From contig CAWGCS010000001.1 of assembly GCA_963821235.1 (NCBI GenBank), forward strand, positions 1,054,001 through 1,118,000: a stretch of 64,000 nucleotides of DNA, read 5' to 3'. This DNA comes from CTSoil-043 sp963821235 (lineage in GTDB: Bacteria; Chloroflexota; Limnocylindria; Limnocylindrales; CSP1-4). The stretch's first letter is position 1; each line of letters starts with the position of its first letter. Positions 7,853-16,760 of the stretch are shown here, one piece after another. The notes beneath the pieces are model-generated. The model was not told where the DNA came from, made no database searches, and worked only from the letters and a program-made list of their open reading frames with translations. The position numbers and the translations under genes were made by a program.

Positions 7853-9247
7853 CTAGGGGGCGCTGGGGGGCTGGCTGGCCTCGGACACGTGGCGGCGCGC
7901 ATCGGCGACGGCCCGGTGCTGGTCCTCGTCCGACATGTAGAAGTAGTCCGGGATCAGTCCGAGCCGGACCAGGTAGTGCTGGATGGCGTCCTGGTCGAGC
8001 ACCTCGTCGTCTCGCAGCTGGGCCATCCAGGCGTACCAGATCTCGCGCTCCAGCCGGTCGACGCTGGGGACCTCCCAGGCCGTGATCGCGGTGTCGAAGC
8101 TGGTCATCCCCGTCGTGGCCCCGTCGAGCTGGCCGTCGAAGTTCGACACGCCGTTCTCCCAGTTGGCCAGTGTCGAGACCATGTCGAGGGTGTGATCCCA
8201 GTCCATGTCCGTCGTAGCGCCGTCGATGTGGGCCTGGACCTGGGCGATGGAGTACTCGGCGTTTCCCAGCTCCAGGCCGAACTTGGGAGCCAGCGTCGCG
8301 ACGGTCCGCGCCGTCGATTCGACCTGGGCGATGGCCTGCCAGGCGTCGGCCTCGGCATCGCGGCGACCGCTCGACGGCCCCGGGACGCTCGGCCGGCCGA
8401 TGGCCGTCGCCGCCCCCGTGCCGACGCCGCTCGAGACGACTGCCGTCCCGACGTTGAACGCCCACCAGGCCGAGGAGAACGCCGCAGCCGCCGCCGCGGC
8501 CGGGAAGAGCACCGCGCCGGCGGCCGCGACCACGACGCTGGCGACGGCGCCGATGACGACGCCCTCGATCAGGTTCTCGGTGGCGGCCTCCTCGCCTGCC
8601 TGGCTCAGGATCGTGTTGTGGCGTTCCCAGGCGCGCCCCCAACGGGTCGCGTACGTGGTCCGCTTGTCGCGGTAGGCGGCGATGGCACGGTCGGCGATCG
8701 TGTTGTAGGCGCTGACACCGAGGAGCCGTGCCTGGGCGGTGCCACGGATCGCCTGGGCGCGGGTGAGCGCCGCGTTCGACAGGAGGGGGGCGGCGTGTGG
8801 CTCGCCGCCGCCACGCTGGACGGGCCCGACCAGCGGCTCGGGATCGTGCCCCTGGCTCGTCTCCCGCCGTCGCCGGGCCACGAGATCTGTCGCTGCCCGG
8901 TTCCCGGCCGTGCGCTGGATCCCGAGCAGGGTGGCTGCACCCAGGGACCCGGGAGGCAGACCTCGCGTGGCGAGGCCTCGGTCGGATCCGCTGCCCACCC
9001 CGCCCGCGGCTGAGGCGACCCGGGCGATGACCTGGCGGTTCGCGCTCGCCTCCCGCGGCGACGCATCGGGGACCGCCGGGTCTCGCGGGCGCACGGCCGC
9101 CTCTGGCGCGATCGCTGCACGCTGCTGGTCGATGATCCCGCGCTCCCGCCCGGCTTCCGGTCGCCGCGATCCGCCTCGACATCCGCGACGAGGCCACGGC
9201 ACCCTCGTCCCGCACGGGAGCATGCCCGTTGGCCGGCGGCGTCCCAA
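7853..9247 (-). CDS. Unknown protein with eCIS-associated 'LQR-AGNRA' type motif
   Basis: A 464-residue protein. The first 85 residues are polar and low in structure. At about residue 107 comes LLGIQRTAGNRAATDLV, close to the LQR-x-AGNRAV motif common in DUF4157 and other proteins encoded with extracellular contractile injection systems. A hydrophobic, Ala/Val-rich stretch (LIEGVVIGAVASVVVAAAG onward, about residues 225-285) could insert in a membrane. The C-terminus is a compact acidic domain. No sheath, tube or baseplate gene is in the window. The start is uncertain (ATG 9247 or a later codon). Function not assigned. Confidence 0.6.
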   Translation of the reverse strand: MGRRRPTGMLPCGTRVPWPRRGCRGGSRRPEAGRERGIIDQQRAAIAPEAAVRPRDPAVPDASPREASANRQVIARVASAAGGVGSGSDRGLATRGLPPGSLGAATLLGIQRTAGNRAATDLVARRRRETSQGHDPEPLVGPVQRGGGEPHAAPLLSNAALTRAQAIRGTAQARLLGVSAYNTIADRAIAAYRDKRTTYATRWGRAWERHNTILSQAGEEAATENLIEGVVIGAVASVVVAAAGAVLFPAAAAAAAFSSAWWAFNVGTAVVSSGVGTGAATAIGRPSVPGPSSGRRDAEADAWQAIAQVESTARTVATLAPKFGLELGNAEYSIAQVQAHIDGATTDMDWDHTLDMVSTLANWENGVSNFDGQLDGATTGMTSFDTAITAWEVPSVDRLEREIWYAWMAQLRDDEVLDQDAIQHYLVRLGLIPDYFYMSDEDQHRAVADARRHVSEASQPPSAP

Positions 9248-9557
9248 GGGACCTTCGGGCAGACGTTCGGGCAGGTGTTGGGCAGGCGACGGCGGGCGTG
9301 CCGGCGGGCCCGGCCCCGCCCGGTCCGCCGGGCGGCCGAGGGTCGTCCCACGCCCGGGCCATCCGCCCTCCCCGTGCCCGGCATTCGGCCCGGGCCACCC
9401 GGTCCCTCGGCACTGGCAACCGGCCCGGCCGGAGAGGGACGATCCGCCTGCGGGCGCCCCTCTCTCGAGGCACCCGCCGCGTCCTGCGCTCGTCTGCGGA
9501 GCCGAGCGGTGGTCGAGGCGTCCGGTCGGCGATGCCGGCCGGTGGAGGCACGGCGCG
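9248..9557. other. Divergent intergenic region with a repeated 45-base element
   Basis: A 310-base spacer between two diverging genes. It contains the element at 9381-9426, which recurs almost unchanged at 15197-15244 upstream of the HdrD-like gene. Nothing else is recognisable. Confidence 0.45.
9381..9426. repeat. Intergenic element, copy 1 (compare 15197-15244)
   Basis: Two exact blocks, TTCGGCCCGG and TCGGCACTGGCA, occur in the same order and at nearly the same spacing as in the second copy, with only a few mismatches and small indels between. The first copy sits between the divergent cargo-like and ACT-protein genes. It could be a regulatory site or part of a dispersed repeat. Confidence 0.45.
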
Positions 9558-9971
9558 ATGACACGTCAGTTCGTCGTCCAGCTCCAGAACCGGCCAGGTG
9601 AGCTGGCCCATCTCGCCCGGGCGCTGGCCGCGCGAGGGATCGACCTCCGGCATATCGGGGGCGTCGGCGCCGGCGACCTCGGCTGCGCCTTCATCACCAC
9701 CTCGGACGACCGCGCGACGCGCGAGGTCCTCCACGGGTTGGGGCACCCGTTCATCGAGGGCGCGCCGATCCTCGTCGAGGTGCGCGACGAGCCCGGCGGG
9801 TTCGCCGACGCCGCCGAGCGGCTTGCCGCGGCCGGGGTCAACGTCTGCGGAACCCTGATGGTCGGCCGCCGGCCGGGCATCGTCGAGATGATCTTCTGCG
9901 TCGACGACGAGGCGAAGGCGCATGCCGCCCTGCACCAGACGCCGGTGGAAGAGGTCGGCGTCGCCGACTGA
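9558..9971 (+). CDS. Tandem ACT-domain protein
   Basis: A 137-residue protein made of two ACT-like modules. The first, QFVVQLQNRPGELAHLARALAARGIDLRHIGGVG, shows the canonical NRPGELA turn. The second begins ILVEVRDEPGGFADAAERLAAAGVNVCG. ACT domains bind amino acids and regulate enzymes; stand-alone pairs like this usually act as small sensors. No catalytic domain is present and the gene is not in an evident operon. Ligand unknown. Confidence 0.8.
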   Translation: MTRQFVVQLQNRPGELAHLARALAARGIDLRHIGGVGAGDLGCAFITTSDDRATREVLHGLGHPFIEGAPILVEVRDEPGGFADAAERLAAAGVNVCGTLMVGRRPGIVEMIFCVDDEAKAHAALHQTPVEEVGVAD

Positions 9972-10164
9972 GCGGGGTACGTTCCGCGCGGTTCAGACCG
10001 CCGGCAGGCGCGCAAGGAGCAAGGCGAATGGCAGCAGGGCAGCGCCGGTGACGGGCACCTGGCCGGAACCAGACCGCGGCCTCGCGGTGCGGTCGGCTTC
10101 CGCGGCGCCGGGCCTCGGCCAGCGCCAGGTCGCTGGCGATGCTCGGACGGCGGGCGGTCGCGGC

Positions 10165-12090
10165 GTGAGCCGCTTCGTCAAGCTGATGGTGGCCTTCCTC
10201 GTCATCATCATCCTGCTGAGCGCGACCTTCGCCGGGGTGGCGGTGTTCCTCATTGGCGAGCGAGTGGTCGCCGAGGCAGAGCACCGCGTTGAGTCGGATC
10301 TCAACTCCGCCGGCGAGATGTACGACGCGTCCTCGGACAGCCTCTACGACCTGATCCGGCTGCAGGCCGATCGCCTCTCCATCCGCGATGCCTTGCTTGG
10401 CGGCGACGTCGGGGCCGTTGCCGGTGAGTTGACCGCGACGATGACCTCGGAACGGCTCGACTTCCTGACCCTGACCGACGCGTCGGGCGTGGTCCTCCTC
10501 CGAGCAGCGAACCCGGGTGTCATCGGAGACTCGCAGGCGGGCCAGGCCATCGTGGGCAGCGTCCTCGGGGCTGGCGTTCCCCGGGTCGCGACCACCGTGT
10601 TCACGGCGGAGATGCTGGGCCGGGAATCGCCGGGTCTCCCGCATATCGCGGAGATCGAGCTCGTGGAGACCCGCGGGGCGCGTCCACGGGACATTGCGGT
10701 CGAGACGAACGGCCTCGTTCTTGTCGCCGCGGCCCCGGTTGCCGACGAGGAGGGCGACGTCGTCGGTGCCCTCTACGGCGGGTTGCTGATCAACCGGCGG
10801 GTCGAGTTCGTGGACAGGATCGAGGCGACCCTCTTCGAGGGCGCCCAGTACGACGGCCGGGACATCGGGAACTCGACCATCTTCCTCGACGACGTCAGGA
10901 TTGCGACGAACGTCCTCAACGAGGACGGCTCGCGGGCCTTCGGCACTCGCGTGTCGGATGAGGTGTACGACTGGGTCGTCGAGGGCGGGAAGCGCTGGGT
11001 GGGCCGCGCCTACGTCGTCAACGACTGGTACATCTCGGCCTATGACCCGCTGCGCGACCCGGACGGGAACGTCGTGGGGATCCTGTATGTCGGCACGCTC
11101 GAGCAGCCCTACACCGATCTCCGGATGAGCACGAGCCTGCTGTTCCTGGGCATCACCGTGGCCGCGGTGCTCGCCGCGGTCGCCGTCTCGTACGTCTTCT
11201 CCCGGCGGCTGTCCACGCCGGTGGGAGCCCTCGTCGCGGCCTCCCGGCGGGTGGCCGCCGGGGACCTGGAGACCACGGTCCCGGTCACCTCCAACGACGA
11301 GATCGGGGAGCTGGCCAGCTCGTTCAACACGATGGCCGCCTCGCTCCGGGACCGGGATGCGCGCCTCAAGGAGTTCGCCCGGAGGAAGGTGATGGAGTCC
11401 GAGCGCCTGGCCGTGGTCGGCCAGCTTGCGGCGGACGTCGCGCACGAGCTGAACAACCCGCTCCAGGGGATCGTGACCTACTCGCACCTCCTGCTCGAGA
11501 AGATGGAGCCCGACGACGCCCGCCGGTCGGCGGTCGAGAAGATCGCGAACCAGGCGGCCCGCTGCACGACCATCATCCGCGGCCTCCTCGACTTCTCACG
11601 GCCCCAGAAGCCCCACAAGCGGCCTGCGGATCTGCCGACTGTGATCGACGAGTGCCTGGCCCTGGTGGAGGACCGGGTCGTCTTCCACAACATCGAGGTG
11701 GTCCGGCGCTACGACGCGGACCTGCCGGCCACGGTGATGGATCCGGCGCAGATGCAGCAGGTCTTCATGAACCTGATCATCAATGCCGCGGAAGCCATGT
11801 ACGGCACCGGGCGGCTCACCGTGACCGCCCAGCTCGACGCGGAGCGACGGGTCCTCAGGGCGGGCTTCCAGGACACCGGCCACGGCATCGGCGAGGAGGA
11901 CATGGGGCGGATCTTCGATCCGTTCTTCACGACCAAGGAGGTCGGGCATGGCACCGGCCTGGGCCTCGCGATCAGCTTCGGGATCGTCAGGGAGCACGGC
12001 GGCACGATCATCGTGGAGAGCGAGGAGGCCGCCGGAACCACGTTCACGATCGAGCTGCCCGTGTCCGCGGCGGAGGGCGAGGGGCAGTGA
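10165..12090 (+). CDS. Membrane sensor histidine kinase with periplasmic Cache-like domain
   Basis: A 641-residue kinase from GTG 10165. The domains in order are TM1 (about residues 4-28), a 300-residue extracytoplasmic Cache-like sensor, TM2 (about 322-345), HAMP (RRLSTPVGALVAASRRVAAGD), a short coiled coil, HisKA with the phospho-acceptor His in AADVAHELNNPLQGI, and HATPase_c with N box (FMNLIINAAEAM), G1 (DTGHGIGEED) and G2 (GTGLGLAIS). It overlaps the next gene by four bases and opens the run that leads into the hdr/mvh genes. Cache sensors often bind small organic acids; the ligand is unknown. Confidence 0.9.
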   Translation: MSRFVKLMVAFLVIIILLSATFAGVAVFLIGERVVAEAEHRVESDLNSAGEMYDASSDSLYDLIRLQADRLSIRDALLGGDVGAVAGELTATMTSERLDFLTLTDASGVVLLRAANPGVIGDSQAGQAIVGSVLGAGVPRVATTVFTAEMLGRESPGLPHIAEIELVETRGARPRDIAVETNGLVLVAAAPVADEEGDVVGALYGGLLINRRVEFVDRIEATLFEGAQYDGRDIGNSTIFLDDVRIATNVLNEDGSRAFGTRVSDEVYDWVVEGGKRWVGRAYVVNDWYISAYDPLRDPDGNVVGILYVGTLEQPYTDLRMSTSLLFLGITVAAVLAAVAVSYVFSRRLSTPVGALVAASRRVAAGDLETTVPVTSNDEIGELASSFNTMAASLRDRDARLKEFARRKVMESERLAVVGQLAADVAHELNNPLQGIVTYSHLLLEKMEPDDARRSAVEKIANQAARCTTIIRGLLDFSRPQKPHKRPADLPTVIDECLALVEDRVVFHNIEVVRRYDADLPATVMDPAQMQQVFMNLIINAAEAMYGTGRLTVTAQLDAERRVLRAGFQDTGHGIGEEDMGRIFDPFFTTKEVGHGTGLGLAISFGIVREHGGTIIVESEEAAGTTFTIELPVSAAEGEGQ

Positions 12091-13241
12091 CCGAGCGACG
12101 CCGGCGCATCCTGCTGATCGACGACGAGGAGGTCGTGCTCGATTCCTGTCTTGCGATCCTCGAGGATGGCGGCCACGACGTCGCGGTCGCATCGAGCGGC
12201 GCGGAGGGCCTCGGCAGGGCATTGACATGGGCCCCGGACCTGGTCTTCATCGACCTGAAGATGCCGGGCATGTCGGGGATGCAGGTGCTCGAAGAGCTCC
12301 GGTCGCTGGACCCGACAGTCGTCTCGATCGTCTTCACCGGGTTCGCCACGATCGCGGCGGCGGTCGAGGCGATGCAGGTCGGCGCCTTCGACTTCCTCCC
12401 CAAGCCCTTCACCCCCGACGAGTTCCGGGCCATGATCCGCCGGGGCCTGCAACAGCGGGACCTGGTGGTGGAGCGGGCGGCGCTGCGGCGGGAGCGCGAG
12501 GCGCTCAGGGAGAACTTCGCCGCCATCGTGTCTCACGAGTTGCGTTCGCCCCTGGCGGCCGTCCAGCAGAACCTCTACGTGTCGACCAGGGAGCTCGCGG
12601 GCGTCGTCTCGGAGGATCAGTTGCAGCGCCTGGAGCGGATGAGCATTCGCATCGGCGACCTGCTCGCCCTCGTGAACCGCTGGCTCCGGGGCTTCTCGAT
12701 CGATGTCGCCCCGCTCGCCGAGAGCTTCGGCCCGGTCCTGATCTCGGCGCCGGTCGCGAACGCGGTGGAGAGCGCCCAGACGGAGGCGGTGCGGAAGGCC
12801 GTCGAGATCGTGACCGAGGTCGACCCGGCCGCGGGGGTGCTGGGAGACGAGGGTGCGCTGACCGAAGCCCTCCTGAACGTGATCGGCAACGCGGTCAAGT
12901 ACTCCAGGGAGGGCGGCAGGGTGCTCGTGTCCGCCGCCTGTCGAGACGGGAAGGTCGTCGTCTCGGTGGCGGACACAGGAGTCGGCATCCCGGCGACCGA
13001 CCTCCCGCGGATCTTCGACCCGTTCTACCGCGGGCAGGCGGGCGAGAGCCACATCGCCGGCGCCGGCATCGGGCTGGCCCTCACGCGGCGCATCGTCGAA
13101 GCCCACGGCGGCTCGATCGTCGCAACGAGCGACCCGGGCCGGGGCAGCCAGTTCGTGATCGAGATGCCGGCGCTCCGAGCACCGGCAGCGGGACGGGAGG
13201 AGCCACCTCCGCAGCAGGTCTCGAAAGGAGAGGCGGGATGA
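12087..13241 (+). CDS. Hybrid receiver-histidine kinase
   Basis: A 384-residue protein starting at GTG 12087 inside the previous stop. Residues 1-125 are a receiver: acidic pair IDDEE, phospho-acceptor Asp in LVFIDLKMPGMSG, Thr in VFTGFAT and Lys in LPKPF. A linker helix leads to HisKA (FAAIVSHELRSPLAAVQQ) and HATPase_c (NVIGNAVKYSREGG, VADTGVGIP, GAGIGLALT). There is no DNA-binding or membrane segment, so it should relay phosphate between the upstream sensor kinase and the downstream receiver. Confidence 0.88.
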   Translation: MTERRRRILLIDDEEVVLDSCLAILEDGGHDVAVASSGAEGLGRALTWAPDLVFIDLKMPGMSGMQVLEELRSLDPTVVSIVFTGFATIAAAVEAMQVGAFDFLPKPFTPDEFRAMIRRGLQQRDLVVERAALRREREALRENFAAIVSHELRSPLAAVQQNLYVSTRELAGVVSEDQLQRLERMSIRIGDLLALVNRWLRGFSIDVAPLAESFGPVLISAPVANAVESAQTEAVRKAVEIVTEVDPAAGVLGDEGALTEALLNVIGNAVKYSREGGRVLVSAACRDGKVVVSVADTGVGIPATDLPRIFDPFYRGQAGESHIAGAGIGLALTRRIVEAHGGSIVATSDPGRGSQFVIEMPALRAPAAGREEPPPQQVSKGEAG

Positions 13242-13651
13242 GCGAGCGCAAGAGGGTGCTCATCGTCGATGACGACCCCGACTTCGCGGCGGGGATCAGA
13301 ACCATCCTCGACACCCAGTACGACACCACGATGGTGCACAACCCCAAAGACGGGTGGGAGGCCCTGCAGAAGGACCACTACGATCTCCTCTGCCTCGACA
13401 TCATGATGGGCCGCGGTGCCGAGGGCGTGATGATGGCGCGCAAGATCCGCAAGGACAAAGCCCTGCGGGAGATGCCGGTCCTCATCATCACCGGCCTGCG
13501 GGAGCAGATCGCCTTCCTCTTCCCGGGCCAGGCCGTTCACCCCGGCTTCGTGCCGGTCGACGAGCTGGTGGAGAAGCCGGTCGAGCCCGACCTGCTGCTT
13601 CAGAAGGCCGCGGCCCTCATCGCGGCCAGCGAAGCCCGGCACGAGGGGTAG
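13238..13651 (+). CDS. Single-domain response regulator
   Basis: A 137-residue receiver with no output domain. The acidic pocket is VDDDPDF, the phospho-acceptor Asp is in LLCLDIMMG, the switch Thr in LIITG, and the Lys in VEKPVEP. Between the Thr and the Lys lies an extra segment (REQIAFLFPGQAVHPGFVPVDE) longer than in CheY. It overlaps the previous gene by four bases and ends 7 bases before hdrC, so it is probably co-transcribed with the Hdr genes and may act on a protein target rather than on DNA. Confidence 0.88.
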   Translation: MSERKRVLIVDDDPDFAAGIRTILDTQYDTTMVHNPKDGWEALQKDHYDLLCLDIMMGRGAEGVMMARKIRKDKALREMPVLIITGLREQIAFLFPGQAVHPGFVPVDELVEKPVEPDLLLQKAAALIAASEARHEG

Positions 13652-13658
13652 GGATCCC

Positions 13659-14237
13659 ATGGTGGTCGCGTCGACCGCGCGGAGGATCTCCTTCCGCGAA
13701 GAGATCGAGAATCTCCTCCATGCCGAGGAGGGCGCGTCGCTCGTCCGCTGCATCCAGTGCGCGACGTGCTCGGCGGCGTGCCCGGCCGTCGAGTTCATGG
13801 ATCACACGCCGCGGGAGCTGATCGGCCTCATCAACGCCGGGATGCGGGACGAGGTGATGGCGTCCAACACCTACTGGACATGCGCCTCGTGCTACGCGTG
13901 CTCCGAGAAGTGCCCGGAGGGGATCCGCCCGGCCGACGTCATGTACGCCCTCACGCGCTACTCGCTCTGGAAGGACAGCTTCAACCGCGACTGGGTGGCG
14001 CCGGAGTTTTCGCGGCGCTTCACCCGGACCATCCTGCGTACGGGCAAGTCCTACGAGCCCGGCTACGCCCCCGCGTTCATCTTCGAGGGCGGCTTCCCCG
14101 GGATGGTCCGCGAGATGCGGATGGCGATCCGGCTCCTTGCCAAGGGCAGGCTGCCCCTCCTCCCGGCGCGGATCAAGCGAATCCGCAACCTGCGGGCCAT
14201 GGTCGCCCGCGTCCTCCCCCTGGACGGTATCGAATGA
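13659..14237 (+). CDS. hdrC: Heterodisulfide reductase subunit C-like iron-sulfur protein
   Basis: A 192-residue protein with two [4Fe-4S] sites of the HdrC type: Cys31, 34, 37, 41 (CIQCATCSAAC) and Cys75, 78, 81, 85 (CASCYACSEKC). HdrC carries electrons from HdrA to the HdrB active site. The C-terminal 90 residues are basic and lack cysteines. Its stop overlaps the hdrB start (ATGA). It begins only 7 bases after the response regulator. Confidence 0.9.
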   Translation: MVVASTARRISFREEIENLLHAEEGASLVRCIQCATCSAACPAVEFMDHTPRELIGLINAGMRDEVMASNTYWTCASCYACSEKCPEGIRPADVMYALTRYSLWKDSFNRDWVAPEFSRRFTRTILRTGKSYEPGYAPAFIFEGGFPGMVREMRMAIRLLAKGRLPLLPARIKRIRNLRAMVARVLPLDGIE

Positions 14238-15142
14238 CCCGCTACGCCTACTACCCCGGCTGCTCCCTGGAGACCATGGCCGCCACGTACCACGTGTCGT
14301 CGATGGAGGTGGCCCATCGGCTCGGCATCGAGCTGGAGGAGCTCGAGGACTGGAACTGCTGCGGTGCCACGGCCTACTCGAAGGTCGACGAGCTCCTGGC
14401 CACCGTGCTGTGCGCTCGCAACCTCGCGATCGCCGAGAAGAAGGGACTCGACGTCGTTGCCCCGTGCAACGCCTGCTACAAGAACCTGTGGACCACGAAC
14501 GCCGCCATGAAGCGGGATGCCGACCTCGCGGAGCACATGAACTACGCCCTCGAGGCCGACCACCTGCACTTCGACGGCACGGTCGACGTGCGCCACATCC
14601 TGCATGCGTTCGTGACCGACGAGGCGCTCGGATCGATCCGCCGGCTGGCCGGCGATCGCATCAAGGGGCTCCGGGTGGCGCCCTACTACGGCTGCCAGAT
14701 CGTGCGGCCCCGGCGCCCCGGAGTCGAGCTCGACCAGGTCGAGAACCCGACCTACTTCGAGGCGCTCCTCGAGGCGGCCGGGGCGAGTCCCGTGGCGTAC
14801 CCGTACAAGCTGCGCTGCTGTGGCGCCGCCCTCATGGTGACCAACCGGCCCGCGGCCGTGCGGATGCTGCGCGACCTCCTGCAGAGCGCCGTCGACCTCG
14901 GAGCCGAGGTCATCGCGACGACCTGCCCGCTGTGCCAGACGAACCTGGAGTGCTACCAGGGGGAGGTGAACCGCGCCTACGGCACCAGCTTCGCCGTGCC
15001 GATCCTGTACTTCACGCAGCTGCTCGGCCTCGCCCTGGGGGTCGGAGTGAAGCGACTGGGGATCGGCAAGGAGCTCGTCTCGGCCGAGGCCGTCGTCAAG
15101 CGGCCGTGTGCGCCCCCCGCGGCGGCGGCGCCCGGTGCCTAG
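14234..15142 (+). CDS. hdrB: Heterodisulfide reductase subunit B-like (CCG-domain) protein
   Basis: A 302-residue protein with two CCG domains. The first is C10-x31-CC(42,43)-x34-C78xxC81. The second reads GCQIVRP, then LRCCGAAL, then TCPLCQTNL. In methanogens these bind the two noncubane clusters that reduce the CoM-S-S-CoB disulfide. A bacterium such as this is not expected to use that disulfide, so the substrate is open: another disulfide, a thiol carrier or a protein partner. Both motifs look complete, which argues for a catalytic role. The last 30 residues are Ala/Pro-rich. Confidence 0.9.
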   Translation: MTRYAYYPGCSLETMAATYHVSSMEVAHRLGIELEELEDWNCCGATAYSKVDELLATVLCARNLAIAEKKGLDVVAPCNACYKNLWTTNAAMKRDADLAEHMNYALEADHLHFDGTVDVRHILHAFVTDEALGSIRRLAGDRIKGLRVAPYYGCQIVRPRRPGVELDQVENPTYFEALLEAAGASPVAYPYKLRCCGAALMVTNRPAAVRMLRDLLQSAVDLGAEVIATTCPLCQTNLECYQGEVNRAYGTSFAVPILYFTQLLGLALGVGVKRLGIGKELVSAEAVVKRPCAPPAAAAPGA

Positions 15143-15512
15143 CGTGGAGCCGCTCCGCCCGGGGCGCGGCGCCGGACGATCGGCCCCCGCGTCACGGCGT
15201 TCGGCCCGGCCCCCCGGGTCCCATCGGCACTGGCATCCGGCGGGCGGCGGGCAGAACACTCGGCTCCGGAGCCTCGCAGCTGTCGAGATGTCCGTCTTCG
15301 CGTCCCGGCCGGAGGTATGCGGCGTGGCACGCCAATTCGCCGGCCAGCCGAGCACGAAGTGGGTGGGCTTGACGGCCGCGCTCCGCCCGCGGGCGCCCGA
15401 GGCAGTTGCGGCGAGCAGCGCGGCGGGGACGAACGAGCCGGCGCGGGAGCCACTCACGAGGCGCCGTGGGACCGGCGCCCCGTGCCGCGGCGATTCCGAG
15501 GAGGAGTGACCC
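15143..15512. other. Gap inside the hdr cluster with the second repeated element
   Basis: A 370-base spacer, the only long gap between hdrC and mvhA. No gene is convincing. It holds the element at 15197-15244. An internal promoter for the etf-hdrA-mvh part could lie here, but I see no clear -35/-10 pair. Confidence 0.45.
15197..15244. repeat. Intergenic element, copy 2 (compare 9381-9426)
   Basis: This stretch matches 9381-9426 over about 45 bases, with exact blocks TTCGGCCCGG and TCGGCACTGGCA. It lies 55 bases after hdrB and about 270 bases before the HdrD-like gene. Confidence 0.45.
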
Positions 15513-16712
15513 ATGGCCACGGCGACCGTCCTGGAGACCCCGGACCTCACGCTCGACGGCCTCCTCGCCACGCCGGCGGGCCGGGCGCTGCTGAGCTGCA
15601 TCCAGTGCGGGACCTGCGCGGGGACCTGCCCTTACGGCGACGTCATGCGCTACACGCCGCGCCGCCTCATCGGCATGCTCCGGGAGGGCTTCATCGAGGA
15701 GGTGCTCGCCAGCGACGACCTTCTCAGCTGCGTCACCTGCTACGACTGCTGGGACAAGTGCCCCCGCGGCCTCCACCTCACCGACGTCCTCCTGCCCCTG
15801 GTCAAGGAGCAGGTGCTGCTCCGCCTTCCGCAGGTGCCGACGGAGCTGCAGGGCGCGCTCTCCAACACGATGCGCTACGGCAACCCGATGGGCGAATCGC
15901 CGCGCAAGCGGGCGGCCTGGGTGGACGGGGCCGGCGTGCCGGTTCCGATCCTGCGCGACCTGGGACGGCCCGTCGACGTGCTGTGGATCGTCGAGTGCTA
16001 CGCGGCCTACTACCCGCGCGGCCAGGACAACGCCCGGGCGACGGCCCGGGTCCTGGCGGCCCTCGGGGTCGACTTCGCCATCCTGGGAACCGAGGAGAAG
16101 TGCGCCGGGGAGTGCGCCCGGCTCGTCGGGGAGAAGGGCCTGTTCGACACGCTCCGGGAACAGAACGTGGCCACCTTCGCGAAGTACGAGTACTCCTCGC
16201 TGCTGACCTCGGATCCCCACGCCTTCGATGCCTTCAGGTTCGTCTACCCCTCGTTCGGGCTGGATCGGCCGGTGGATCACACGACCCCGTTCCTGGCGGC
16301 CCGCCTCGATGCCTTGAGGCCGCGCCTCACCCGCAACCTCGGGTACCGGATCACCTATCACGACTCCTGCGTGCTCGGCCGGCACAACCACATGCACGAC
16401 GAGCCGCGTCGGATCCTCGAGGCGCTTCCCGGCGTGAGCCTCGTCGAGATGACCCACAACCGGGACAACACGATTTGCTGCGGCGGGGGTGGGGGCGGCA
16501 TGTGGCTCGACACCCACTACAAGGCCAAGGGTCAACCTCGCCTGTCCGACCGGCGGGTCGAGGAGGCCGCGGCGACCGGCGCCGACGTGCTGGCCGTGTC
16601 CTGCCCGTACGAGGTGCCGCGCTTCGAGGATTCCCTGAAGGTGCTCGGGTACGACGACCGCATGGTGGTTCGGGACGTCACGGAGCTCGTCGCCGAGGCG
16701 CTCGGTGATTGA
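15513..16712 (+). CDS. Soluble HdrD-like iron-sulfur oxidoreductase
   Basis: A 399-residue protein with the HdrC+HdrB arrangement in one chain. Two [4Fe-4S] motifs come first: CIQCGTCAGTC at about residue 29 and CVTCYDCWDKC at about residue 71. A CCG region follows: EEKCAGECARLVG, YHDSCVLGRHN, TICCGGGGGG and AVSCPYEVPRF. It is clearly paralogous to the C-terminal half of the membrane protein at 18526, but keeps the first-domain cysteine that the membrane protein has lost. It could be an extra electron port of the Hdr complex or the partner of EtfAB. A good ribosome site (GAGGAG) precedes ATG 15513. Confidence 0.82.
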   Translation: MATATVLETPDLTLDGLLATPAGRALLSCIQCGTCAGTCPYGDVMRYTPRRLIGMLREGFIEEVLASDDLLSCVTCYDCWDKCPRGLHLTDVLLPLVKEQVLLRLPQVPTELQGALSNTMRYGNPMGESPRKRAAWVDGAGVPVPILRDLGRPVDVLWIVECYAAYYPRGQDNARATARVLAALGVDFAILGTEEKCAGECARLVGEKGLFDTLREQNVATFAKYEYSSLLTSDPHAFDAFRFVYPSFGLDRPVDHTTPFLAARLDALRPRLTRNLGYRITYHDSCVLGRHNHMHDEPRRILEALPGVSLVEMTHNRDNTICCGGGGGGMWLDTHYKAKGQPRLSDRRVEEAAATGADVLAVSCPYEVPRFEDSLKVLGYDDRMVVRDVTELVAEALGD

Positions 16713-16760
16713 GCGGCCGCGACCGGCGGCAGGATCAAGCGAGGAGGCAGCGCTGGCGCC

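Noticed and set aside
13659..15142. Glycolate oxidase iron-sulfur or succinate dehydrogenase subunits
   Set aside because: The split HdrC/HdrB layout, two CCG domains in HdrB and linkage to hdrA and mvhDGA identify Hdr subunits instead.
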